Of a stretch of 64,000 nt of DNA, positions 1 to 7,247 are shown piece after piece. The stretch's first letter is position 1, and each line of letters starts with the position of its first letter. This DNA is from Treponema sp. JC4 (GTDB lineage Bacteria > Spirochaetota > Spirochaetia > Treponematales > Treponemataceae): NCBI RefSeq assembly GCF_000260795.1, contig NZ_AJGU01000001.1, positions 124,001-188,000 on the forward strand. The letters run 5' to 3'. A program made the position numbers and the translations under genes. The notes under the pieces were generated by a model. It did not search any database, was not told the DNA's origin, and saw nothing but the letters and a program-made list of their open reading frames with translations.

Positions 1-1272
1 GTAGTCTACAAGCTTCTGACGGATGCGGTTTGCAGCATCATCATTGCAGTAGGCAGAAAGGTCTGTCCAGTAAATCTGCTGAGAGCCTTTTACAGTTTTT
101 TTGAAGCGCCAGAGTTCTTCGTTTTCAATTTTGTCGCAGAAAACAGAAAGAATTTTGTGGGCACTTTCATGGTTCCAGGTGATGTCTTCAATAACTCCGG
201 TTGGAATGTGAGGCTGACTGAGCCAGCGGATTCTGTCATCATCAAAGCCAAGATTGTATAAATCTTCAATTTTAAGGGCAGCATAAGGTTCTGTGTGGCC
301 ATTGATAGCATTTGCATCTGTATCAGGAATAGCCCAGATTCGGAAAAATCCCAGAATGTGGTCTAAGCGGTATGCATCATAGTATTTTTCTGAAAGGGTA
401 AGGCGCTTTTTCCACCAGGAATAATTATCTGCCTTGAGGTTTTTCCAGTTGTAAGTAGGAAAGCCCCAGTTCTGACCGGTTGGATTTTCGTTATCAACAG
501 GAGAGCCTGCACGTAAGTTCTGGTTAAAGAACTGAGGGAAAGCCCAGGCATCGCAGGAATCGTCGTTCATCAAAATAGGCATATCACCCTTGATTTTGAT
601 TCCCAGTTCATGAACCTTTTTTGTGGCTGCCGTAAACTGCTGATCTGCAATCATCTGGCACCAGGCATGGAAAAGATGCTCTTTATAGAAGGCTTTTGTG
701 TTCCAGAGTTTTTTAATTTCTTCCGGAGTTTTCTGCTGGTCTTCTTTAAGCCATGCTTTCCAGCTTGCCTGTTCGTATTTATGTTTCAGATTTTTATAAA
801 CGGCGTAAGTTTTTACCCAGTCGTTGTCAGAAATCCATTTTGCGAGGTCAGCATCAGGACTTCCTTTTTTGTAAGTTTCTGTTGTGGCCCAGAGAGAAAG
901 AATCAGGGCTTCTTTTGCCTTTGAAATTCCGTCGTAGTCGTAACGAAGGGTATAGGCAAATTTCTGAATAAAATCGTCGTAGCGTTTTTTGAATTTTTCA
1001 TCAGAATTATAAAGAGCTTCAAATTCAGGGATATCTTTTAGTCTGATGTAGATTGGATGAAGAGCATAAGCTGAAAGTCCTGAATAAGGAGAGCTTTGAG
1101 TTCCAGTGTCGTTTACAGGAAGAAGCTGAATTAAATCGATATCAGCTTTTTTACAGAACTCGGCAAAAAGGGCCAGATCAGGATATTCACCGATTACAGG
1201 ATTTTCTTTTGTATACAAGGCTCCAAGCGGAACCGCAATACCAGTTAGTTTTTTTGTAGATGCTTTAGCCAT
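1..1272 (-). CDS. malQ: 4-alpha-glucanotransferase (amylomaltase, GH77), partial at window edge
   Basis: The minus-strand frame is open from the ATG at 1272 to base 1, giving 424 codons with the C-terminus outside the window. The N-terminus (TGIAVPLGALYT, then LLPVNDTGTQSSPYSGLSAY) is the typical start of GH77 enzymes, which transfer maltooligosaccharide segments between alpha-1,4-glucans in the cytoplasm. Further GH77 signatures are GDMPILMNDDSCDAWAFP and, further on, YRLDHILGFFRIWAIP, whose Asp is the family's catalytic nucleophile. No carbohydrate-binding domain precedes the catalytic domain. The gene is monocistronic at its 5' end, with a -10 box six bases before the ATG and no ribosome binding site. 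Family assignment is firm; the native donor (maltodextrin or glycogen) is inferred. Confidence 0.93.
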   Translation of the reverse strand, partial: MAKASTKKLTGIAVPLGALYTKENPVIGEYPDLALFAEFCKKADIDLIQLLPVNDTGTQSSPYSGLSAYALHPIYIRLKDIPEFEALYNSDEKFKKRYDDFIQKFAYTLRYDYDGISKAKEALILSLWATTETYKKGSPDADLAKWISDNDWVKTYAVYKNLKHKYEQASWKAWLKEDQQKTPEEIKKLWNTKAFYKEHLFHAWCQMIADQQFTAATKKVHELGIKIKGDMPILMNDDSCDAWAFPQFFNQNLRAGSPVDNENPTGQNWGFPTYNWKNLKADNYSWWKKRLTLSEKYYDAYRLDHILGFFRIWAIPDTDANAINGHTEPYAALKIEDLYNLGFDDDRIRWLSQPHIPTGVIEDITWNHESAHKILSVFCDKIENEELWRFKKTVKGSQQIYWTDLSAYCNDDAANRIRQKLVDY

Positions 1273-1278
1273 GCAAGA

Positions 1279-1284
1279 ATTATA
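1279..1284 (-). promoter_or_regulatory. -10 box of malQ, 6 nt from the ATG
   Basis: A perfect TATAAT on the minus strand is followed by TCTTGC and then the ATG of malQ. Transcription would start at or within a base of the start codon, so the mRNA is probably leaderless. No Shine-Dalgarno sequence is present. Confidence 0.65.
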
Positions 1285-1338
1285 ACATAAAATAAGAGAA
1301 AAAAAGAATAAAAAAAGCCTTAGGATATTGAAAAAAGT

Positions 1339-1371
1339 AAAAAAAAAAATCCCGCCCTAAAGGGACGGGAA
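1339..1371 (-). terminator. Rho-independent terminator after the 1387-2178 gene
   Basis: Read on the minus strand, TCCCGTCCC, a TTTA loop and GGGCGGGA form an eight-pair hairpin with one bulged T, followed directly by a run of about ten T. It lies just after the stop codon of the secreted hypothetical gene and before the malQ promoter. Confidence 0.85.
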
Positions 1372-1386
1372 ATTAAGTCAAAAAAA

Positions 1387-2178
1387 CTATTCTTTGATTT
1401 CGATTACTGCAAGACCGCCTACATCAGCACGTCTTACATCCATAATAGTTCCCTTTACGTTGTAAGTACCAGATGAAGCTGTGTTGTTTGTATAAACCAA
1501 TACAGGAACATATTCTGGCTTTGGAATTCCGCCTGAACCTGTTTTGTAACCACAGAAGGCTGTTCCGTTGATGCAGTTTGCATAGCCGTCAGCATTAACA
1601 GGATCTACCTTTGTAATCTTAATTTCAAATTCAGTTGGTTTTCCGATAATCTTGTTATCGCTTACGAACTTCTTGAAAACCAGAGCAGACTGTCTTGCAA
1701 GTGTTGTCATAATTACAGGAGAAGTAAGAGCAATATCAAGCTTCTTTCTGTATTCTTTATCACCCCAAGAAGAGATGCGTTTTGCAAGATCCTTCTGAAT
1801 AACCAGCTGAGTTTTTTCAGTAGATTTTCCTGTGTTAGGGTTCATTGTAGCTGTTTCCAGTGGATTTCCTTCTTTATCACAGCCGATAGATGTCATGTCA
1901 GAAATTGTAACAAGAAGTTCTGTATCAGTTCTGTTAATCTGAACTGTATAATCCTGTCTTGTATATCCTACACCGACTTTTTTAACGCCCCAACCAGAAA
2001 TCAGATATTCGTTGTTGGCAATATCAGCTACCTGAATCTCGCTGTCTCTGAAATACTCTTTGTCATAGGCAAAATCCAATACTAAAGGCAGAATATCTCT
2101 TCCTGCCGGAATTTTCTGTGCGAACATGTTAGCTAAACAAAAAACCGCACTTATAGAAAGGATAATAAGCTTTTTCAT
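1387..2178 (-). CDS. secreted protein of unknown function
   Basis: 263 residues. It begins with a clear signal peptide (MKKLIILSISAVFCLANMFA, cleavage probably before Q21), so the mature protein should be periplasmic or outer-membrane associated. There is no lipobox cysteine. I do not recognise the family. The mature part is rich in beta-prone segments and has three well-spaced cysteines or so; the final stretch (YVPVLVYTNN to VIEIKE) looks like a small beta domain. The start is supported by AGGAGG seven bases upstream of the ATG and the gene ends at a strong terminator, so it is a single-gene unit divergent from the 2321 gene. Coding status is secure; function is unknown. Confidence 0.8.
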   Translation of the reverse strand: MKKLIILSISAVFCLANMFAQKIPAGRDILPLVLDFAYDKEYFRDSEIQVADIANNEYLISGWGVKKVGVGYTRQDYTVQINRTDTELLVTISDMTSIGCDKEGNPLETATMNPNTGKSTEKTQLVIQKDLAKRISSWGDKEYRKKLDIALTSPVIMTTLARQSALVFKKFVSDNKIIGKPTEFEIKITKVDPVNADGYANCINGTAFCGYKTGSGGIPKPEYVPVLVYTNNTASSGTYNVKGTIMDVRRADVGGLAVIEIKE

Positions 2179-2307
2179 ATTTTGTTCCTCCTGATGAAAA
2201 AAAATGAAATATTATATTTATTATAACCCAAAAAAACGAACACGCAAATTTTTTTTTACATAAAATCGGGTGAAAAAAACTGTATGTATCATTTAATTAT
2301 TTTATGT

Positions 2308-2313
2308 TATAAT
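2308..2313 (+). promoter_or_regulatory. -10 box, 7 nt before the 2321 start codon
   Basis: TATAAT, then CAGTTTT, then ATG. With this spacing the transcript would begin at the start codon. Confidence 0.6.
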
Positions 2314-2320
2314 CAGTTTT

Positions 2321-2725
2321 ATGACAGATATTGCTAAATTCAACAGCGATGTGCAGCGTATCCTTAAGCATGACCGCCAGGAAAACAGCGGTAAAGGTGA
2401 TTTTATGCGCGTTGCACCTGACTTACAGAAACTTTTTGCACGTTCAACAAGTGCACCAACTACCCTTGCAAATTCTATTTTTGAATACTGGGAAAATGAA
2501 TATATTCACTCTTCGGCTGAGCAGGAAAATGAACCTACTGCTACTCATCTTGATAAGCTTGGTGCCATGCTATCTTTCCTTGAAAATTCAGATGAAGGTT
2601 ATGACGAACTTGACCAGCATGACTGGCAGGAGCTTGGTGATCTTGTAAATTACGAAGCTGAGGATATGCCGATTGATACCCTTCAGAGCCTTATGGCAAC
2701 CCTTGTGAGTAAAGGTGCATATTAA
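2321..2725 (+). CDS. small acidic protein of unknown function
   Basis: 134 residues, strongly acidic, with no signal peptide, membrane segment or cysteine, so probably a soluble cytoplasmic protein. The central and C-terminal parts (HLDKLGAMLSFLENSDEGYDELDQ and following) look helical. I do not recognise the family. The ATG is favoured because a perfect -10 box sits seven bases upstream and no alternative start has a ribosome binding site. It is followed after nine bases by the radical SAM gene, so the two are probably co-transcribed, but that does not reveal a function. Confidence 0.75.
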   Translation: MTDIAKFNSDVQRILKHDRQENSGKGDFMRVAPDLQKLFARSTSAPTTLANSIFEYWENEYIHSSAEQENEPTATHLDKLGAMLSFLENSDEGYDELDQHDWQELGDLVNYEAEDMPIDTLQSLMATLVSKGAY

Positions 2726-2734
2726 TTTTATATT

Positions 2735-3775
2735 ATGAACGAGATAATCGATTATTCTACATATTATAAGAAGTGTACCCAGTGTCCGCGAAAATGCGGT
2801 ATTAATCGTCTGGAAGGAAAAGCCGGCATTTGTGGCGAAACTGCTGCTTTGCGGGCAGCCTTTGCAGGACTTCATTTTGGAGAAGAACCCTTAATTACCG
2901 TTCACGGCGGAAGCGGAACAATTTTTCTTACCGGCTGTACGCTTCGCTGTGCCTTCTGCCAGAATTATCAGATTTCTCAGAATGGACTTGGCGCAGAGCT
3001 CACCGGAGATGATTTTGTTTCAATCTGTCTGCGTTTACAGGAAAAAGGAGCTGAAAATATCAATCTGGTAACTCCAAGTCATCATATTCCACGACTTGCA
3101 GATTTTATTAAGCAGGCAAAAGACAGCGGAGTAACAATTCCTTTCTGCTGGAATTCTTCTGCTTATGAAAGCATAGAAATGCTGGAACTTTTGAAAGGAC
3201 TTGTGACAATCTGGCTTCCAGACCTGAAAACCCTTAATTCAGAACTTTCAAAGAAACTTTTTGACGCAGAAGATTATCCGAAAATTGCAAGTGACGCTAT
3301 TTCCTGGATGATAGAAAATAATCCTCTTAGAATTGGTGAAAAAAACGGTTTTGATAAGGAAATCGGAAAGCAGTGCAGTAAGGAAAAAATGATTTCCGGT
3401 GTAATTATCCGTCATCTTTTTCTTCCCGGCAGATTTGAAGAAACAGCAAAGGTGCTTGAATGGCTTAAGGAAAATGCTGATGAAAGGGCAATTATTTCTC
3501 TGATGAATCAGTATACTCCGGTGCCATTTTCTGAGAGTGAGGCGGCTGCAAAAAGACGGCAGGCTGCGCTTTCTACCATAGAAAACCGCCTTGTTACTTC
3601 TCAGGAAGACAGTGATATAAAAGATTTGATTGACGCTTATGATTTTGCCTATCTTTTCTATCAGGAATTGAGCGATGATACCAGCTGGCTTCCGGATTTT
3701 ACCCGCCAGCAGCCTTTTTCAAACAAGCTTGCAACTCCGCTCTGGAACTGCAACATGCAGGAAGCTCTTAATTAG
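2735..3775 (+). CDS. radical SAM protein, PflX family (COG1313-like)
   Basis: 346 residues. C68, C72 and C75 form the CX3CX2C motif (CTLRCAFC) that binds the radical SAM [4Fe-4S] cluster. The preceding region has more conserved cysteines (C14, C17, C21, C33) in the CTQCPRKCGINR block typical of the PflX branch, which is homologous to pyruvate-formate-lyase activating enzymes but of unknown substrate. The phrases GGSGTIFLTGC and NLVTPSHH also fit that branch. A glycyl-radical partner is not visible in the window, so calling it a PFL activase would be speculative. It starts nine bases after the upstream small acidic gene and lacks a good ribosome binding site, suggesting translational coupling. 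Confidence 0.85.
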   Translation: MNEIIDYSTYYKKCTQCPRKCGINRLEGKAGICGETAALRAAFAGLHFGEEPLITVHGGSGTIFLTGCTLRCAFCQNYQISQNGLGAELTGDDFVSICLRLQEKGAENINLVTPSHHIPRLADFIKQAKDSGVTIPFCWNSSAYESIEMLELLKGLVTIWLPDLKTLNSELSKKLFDAEDYPKIASDAISWMIENNPLRIGEKNGFDKEIGKQCSKEKMISGVIIRHLFLPGRFEETAKVLEWLKENADERAIISLMNQYTPVPFSESEAAAKRRQAALSTIENRLVTSQEDSDIKDLIDAYDFAYLFYQELSDDTSWLPDFTRQQPFSNKLATPLWNCNMQEALN

Positions 3776-3797
3776 AGAAAAAGACTTTTATTTCTGA

Positions 3798-3803
3798 TAT
3801 AAT
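3798..3803 (+). promoter_or_regulatory. -10 box of tatD, 6 nt before the ATG
   Basis: TATAAT, then CGCCAT, then ATG. It lies in the short gap after the radical SAM gene, which therefore need not be co-transcribed with tatD. Confidence 0.6.
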
Positions 3804-3809
3804 CGCCAT

Positions 3810-4700
3810 ATGTTCAGCGATACACATTTTCATTTTCAGAATATGACAGAAAACCGCGGAGTTGACGGAGTAGCGGCCTTGACTGCAATGGCTGCCCGCA
3901 ATTGCAAATTTGGTCTTGATATTGGAACTGAGGCAGATGATTTACTCAGGCGGGAGCACTGCCTTGAGAAAGCGATAACTGCAATGGATTTTGGAGCAGC
4001 AGAGAAGGCTCGTGATTTTGTTTATTTTTCTGCCGGAATCTGGCCTAGTGTGGATGAAATTCATGCCCGGGCTGAACGCATTGAAGTTTTAAAGTCTCAG
4101 ATTGAGACTGCTGCAAAAGACGAAAATCAGGATACTATGCATAGAAAAATTGTTGCTCTTGGGGAGTTCGGACTGGATCACCACTGGAATCCTGCGGGAG
4201 CAGACGGCCGCTGCGAAAGTGATTTTGACAGCGAAACTTTTTTTGGCGAGCAGGAACTTTTTGAAATGCAGCTGAACCTTGCCCGCGACATGAAGCTTCC
4301 TTCTATTATACATAGTCGAGATGCCTTTGAAGATACTCTTGAATGCATTAAGCGGGTTGGAAATCACGATGGAATTATTCACTGTTACAGCTACGGACTT
4401 GAAGAAGCAAAGAAGTTTCTTGATTTAGGCTGGTACATCAGTTTTTCCGGCAGCGTTACTTATACCAAAAAATCAAAAATGGAAGATATGCTGGCTCTGC
4501 TGCGTTATGTGCCGGAAGACCGCATTTTGTGCGAAACAGATTCTCCTTATCTTGCTCCTGTGCCTTTGCGTGGTCAGGCCTGTTCTCCGGTTTTTGTTGA
4601 GCATACTTATAAGTTTGTTGCAGATGCCCGCGGTGTGAATCCTGAAACGCTGAGCGAGACGGTAGATAAGAATATTCAGACTTTATTTTTTGAAAGATAA
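3810..4700 (+). CDS. tatD: TatD-family metal-dependent hydrolase (DNase)
   Basis: 296 residues with the TatD metal-site pattern in order: HFH at residues 6-8, the Glu of GEFGLDHHW, the His of IIHSRDA, the His of IIHCYSYG and the Asp of CETDSPYLAP. These ligands hold the divalent metals of a TIM-barrel nuclease; family members act as 3'-5' DNA exonucleases in repair and nucleic acid turnover. An insertion between the first beta strand and GEFGLDHHW makes the N-terminal half longer than in E. coli TatD. The last 18 bases overlap the 3' end of the convergent pseudouridine synthase gene. Confidence 0.9.
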   Translation: MFSDTHFHFQNMTENRGVDGVAALTAMAARNCKFGLDIGTEADDLLRREHCLEKAITAMDFGAAEKARDFVYFSAGIWPSVDEIHARAERIEVLKSQIETAAKDENQDTMHRKIVALGEFGLDHHWNPAGADGRCESDFDSETFFGEQELFEMQLNLARDMKLPSIIHSRDAFEDTLECIKRVGNHDGIIHCYSYGLEEAKKFLDLGWYISFSGSVTYTKKSKMEDMLALLRYVPEDRILCETDSPYLAPVPLRGQACSPVFVEHTYKFVADARGVNPETLSETVDKNIQTLFFER

Positions 4701-5291
4701 GATTTCTTCTTGTGTAAGTTCCCGGTATTGACCGGGGGCAAGATTTTGATCCAGCTGAAGGCTGCCGATTGAAAGGCGGTGCAGGGCGATAACTTCGTTT
4801 CCAAGTGCAAGAAAAATGCGGCGGACTTCGTGGAATTTGCCTTCAGTAACGGTGATGCGGCATTGTGTGGCACTTAGCCATTCAAGATGGGCTGGGGCGG
4901 AGTCTTGTTCCGGGGCTTTATGGTCCGGGGGCAGGGTAAGGCCGGCGGCACTTTTTTTGATGTAGTCTTCTTGCTCTGCAGGTGTTTCGACCGGCGTTTT
5001 TAGAGTTACAAGATATGTTTTTTTAATGGCAGATTCCGGTGCTGTTATGTGGTGGGAAAATCTGCCGTCGGTAGTCAGAAGAAGCAGGCCGGAACTTTCA
5101 GTATCCAGGCGCCCTACCGTGTGTAAACGGCAGCCGCGTGGGGCAGAAGATGCCTGCTTCTTCTTATCATCATCTAAGAGAGAATAAACAGTAGGATGCG
5201 AATCCGAGGCAGTGGCACAAACGGCGCCAAGAGGCTTGTTCATCATCAGGTAGATGTGGGGAAAGTCTGAGTTACGGGCGGTTTTTCGCAT
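4683..5291 (-). CDS. RsuA/RluB/RluE-type pseudouridine synthase without S4 domain
   Basis: 202 residues. The catalytic motif GRLDTESSGLLLLT carries the nucleophilic Asp (D63), MNKPLGAVCAT is the family's N-terminal motif, and GKFHEVRRIFLALGNEV is the RsuA-type RNA-contacting motif. The enzyme should isomerise a uridine in rRNA. RsuA and RluB carry an N-terminal S4 RNA-binding domain that is absent here; upstream bases encode the preceding methyltransferase, so this is not a misplaced start. RluE is the E. coli member with a similarly short build, and could be the closer functional match. The start overlaps the methyltransferase stop by 20 bases, implying translational coupling. Confidence 0.85.
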   Translation of the reverse strand: MRKTARNSDFPHIYLMMNKPLGAVCATASDSHPTVYSLLDDDKKKQASSAPRGCRLHTVGRLDTESSGLLLLTTDGRFSHHITAPESAIKKTYLVTLKTPVETPAEQEDYIKKSAAGLTLPPDHKAPEQDSAPAHLEWLSATQCRITVTEGKFHEVRRIFLALGNEVIALHRLSIGSLQLDQNLAPGQYRELTQEEILSFKK

Positions 5292-6243
5292 TTGCGGCCT
5301 TTATGAGGTTATTTGTGTTGCGTTCCCAAAAGACACCGTCGGAATAGCCCTGAATTGAGGTGTCTGAGTCTGCCATGGCAAGGCGTTTTTCTGCCAGCAT
5401 GGCGTATTCTTCGTTGAGTTCAACTCCGCACCAGCGGCGACCAAGTTTTTTTGCAACTACGCTTGCAGTTCCGCTTCCCAAAAATGGGTCAAAAACTATG
5501 TCGCCCGGACGGCTGCTTGCTAAAATCAGTTTTGCATAGAGTTTTTCTGGCTTCTGGGTTGGGTGGTCGGTGTTTTCCGGCATGGACCAGAAGGGTACGC
5601 TGATGTCGTCCCAGAAGTTAGAAGGGCAGGTGTCGCGGAAGTTTCCGCTTTCTGTTTCTTCCCAGTCTTTTGGTGCGCCTCCCTGCTTGTAAGGTGCAAT
5701 TACGCGACGGCGGATTTTTACGGCTTCCAGGTCAAAATAGTAGTCATCGGGATTTTTTACGGCAAACCAGATGTCTTCCATTCCGTTTTTCCAGTTTGAT
5801 TTTGCGCCGCGTCCTTTTTCCCGCTGCCAGGTGATACGGTTTAATATTGTAAGTTCTTTTTGAACGGCTCGCTGAAGGGCAGAAGTACATTTCCAATCTC
5901 CGCAGATGTAAAGGGAGCCGGTTGGTTTGAGTTTTTTGCAGACTTGAGGAAACCAGCTTGCTAAATATTCGTCGTAAGCTTCTTCGGATCGGGCGTTAAA
6001 ATGAAGCCCGTTGAAGTTTCTGGTCAAATTATAGGGCGGATCAATTATGATCAGGTCTGCAAACGCGTCCGGGAGTTTTGGAAGGGCAGCCAGCAGGTCG
6101 GCATTTATCGTTCGGTTTATAAAAGTATTTTCGTCCGAATCGGAAACGCCCTCTGCGTGCATCAGGCGGGATGAAAGTTGTGCCTTATCTTCCTCGCTCA
6201 AAGTAATAGTTCTGTTTCGCGGTGCACGTTTTTTTTCTTCCAT
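5272..6243 (-). CDS. site-specific DNA methyltransferase, beta class (orphan)
   Basis: 323 residues. DPPYNL at residues 68-73 is catalytic motif IV and DPFLGSG near residue 252 is the SAM-binding motif I. This order (IV before I) defines beta-class amino-methyltransferases, such as M.RsrI, M.MboII and CcrM. HPTQKPEKLYAKLI is motif X. DPPY points to N6-adenine or N4-cytosine methylation. No restriction endonuclease lies nearby; the neighbours are rRNA modification and a cysteine-cluster protein, so it is an orphan enzyme that could have an epigenetic role. The target sequence cannot be read from the protein. The N-terminal 50 residues are charged and variable. Confidence 0.9.
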   Translation of the reverse strand: MEEKKRAPRNRTITLSEEDKAQLSSRLMHAEGVSDSDENTFINRTINADLLAALPKLPDAFADLIIIDPPYNLTRNFNGLHFNARSEEAYDEYLASWFPQVCKKLKPTGSLYICGDWKCTSALQRAVQKELTILNRITWQREKGRGAKSNWKNGMEDIWFAVKNPDDYYFDLEAVKIRRRVIAPYKQGGAPKDWEETESGNFRDTCPSNFWDDISVPFWSMPENTDHPTQKPEKLYAKLILASSRPGDIVFDPFLGSGTASVVAKKLGRRWCGVELNEEYAMLAEKRLAMADSDTSIQGYSDGVFWERNTNNLIKAANAKNRP

Positions 6244-6250
6244 ATTTATG

Positions 6251-6256
6251 ATAATA
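6251..6256 (-). promoter_or_regulatory. -10 box of the methyltransferase gene, 7 nt before ATG
   Basis: On the minus strand TATTAT is followed by CATAAAT and ATG. The same few bases read on the plus strand (TATGATAAT) could serve as the -10 of the divergent 6289 gene, so the two promoters may compete. Confidence 0.55.
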
Positions 6257-6288
6257 TCAGAAGCGCATAGTTTTTTTAAGAGGATTTA

Positions 6289-6771
6289 ATGTCAGACTGT
6301 ATTTATAAAAACGGACTTAATTTTGAGTGTCAGCGCTGTTCATTTTGCTGCGGCCATTCGCCTGGCTTTGTTTATCTTTCTCACCGCGATTTAACAGCCC
6401 TCTGTACTCATTTTGATATGAGCGAAGTTGATTTCGCCCGTAAATATTGCCGCTGGGCGGATTATTACTACGGAACTCAGGTGCTTGCCCTGCTGGAAAA
6501 AGACAATTACGACTGCATTTTGTGGGGTGCTGGCTGTACTGCATACGAAGCCCGTCCTGTTCAGTGTTCAACTTACCCTTTCTGGAGCTGGATGCTTGCT
6601 GACAACAAGACCTGGAACGAATGTGCTGCTGACTGCCCCGGTATGAACAAGGGGCGCAAATGGTCTTTTGAAGAAATTGACGCCCAGAAGCGCCGTTACG
6701 ATGCCAACATCCCGTTGGACCGCCGCGATTTTGAAAAAATGTTTTGCGAGGGAAAGGAATTCAGGTTATAG
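6289..6771 (+). CDS. YkgJ-family cysteine-cluster protein
   Basis: 160 residues. The pattern CQRCSFCCGHSPG near the N-terminus, followed by single cysteines through the middle and CSTYPFWSW, is the YkgJ (CxxxCxxCC) cluster, thought to bind a zinc ion or an iron-sulfur cluster. Members are widespread and mostly uncharacterised. The start has AAGAGG eight bases upstream. The final codons (Arg-Leu-stop) lie inside the first unit of the heptamer repeat that begins at 6763, so the repeat has supplied, or replaced, the end of the gene. Confidence 0.85.
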   Translation: MSDCIYKNGLNFECQRCSFCCGHSPGFVYLSHRDLTALCTHFDMSEVDFARKYCRWADYYYGTQVLALLEKDNYDCILWGAGCTAYEARPVQCSTYPFWSWMLADNKTWNECAADCPGMNKGRKWSFEEIDAQKRRYDANIPLDRRDFEKMFCEGKEFRL

Positions 6772-6873
6772 GTGTTAGGTTATAGGTACTAGGATGCAGC
6801 GTGATACGAAAACTAAATTCGAGAAGAAAACTCAGCGTCAAACCTAGAACCTAACACCTAGAACCTAACACCT
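6763..6873. repeat. heptamer short tandem repeats forming a long inverted repeat
   Basis: The left arm (6763-6793) contains four heptamers of the form AGGTTAT, AGGTGTT, AGGTTAT, AGGTACT. The right arm (6843-6873) is the complement of AGGTGTT, AGGTTCT, AGGTGTT, AGGTTCT. The arms match at 24 of 31 positions and surround a 49-base loop. The element joins the stop codons of two convergent genes and may act as a bidirectional terminator. The heptamer AGGTTCT recurs at 41953. Confidence 0.8.
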
Positions 6874-7232
6874 CAAACCTCTTCCTCTTCGGTGTCCATA
6901 AACAAATCGAGGAGTTCTTCCAGCTTGTCGTATTCTGCAAGGTCAGCCTCTTTTTGCGGGCTGTCCGGGTGGATTAAAAAGTTATCGGCGTAAGTTGCAA
7001 TAAAATCGTAAACGGCGGTAATGCTTTCTTCGTCCATCTCGGCAAGGTCGTCTATTGTCTGAACCGTCTTTAATATAGAAGAAAGTAAATCAATATCGTC
7101 TGCGTAGTCCTGGCAGATATCTTTGTATTCCGGCGTGCCCAGGTCTTTTACGTAATCCCTGCATTCCTTCATGTCTGCAAGGGCCTTTTTGAGAGTTTCT
7201 ATAAAAAATATATCTAATTCTTCGTCTGTCAT
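6873..7232 (-). CDS. small acidic helical protein of unknown function
   Basis: 119 residues, very acidic (ends MDTEEEEV), predicted mostly helical, with no signal peptide or membrane segment. I do not recognise a family. The ATG has AGGAAAG upstream. It starts 15 bases after the stop of uup, on the same strand, so it is probably the second gene of a uup operon. Its stop codon abuts the heptamer inverted repeat. A role linked to ribosomes or translation could be guessed from the neighbour, but nothing in the sequence shows it. Confidence 0.7.
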   Translation of the reverse strand: MTDEELDIFFIETLKKALADMKECRDYVKDLGTPEYKDICQDYADDIDLLSSILKTVQTIDDLAEMDEESITAVYDFIATYADNFLIHPDSPQKEADLAEYDKLEELLDLFMDTEEEEV

Positions 7233-7247
7233 TTTTCTTTCCTGTGC

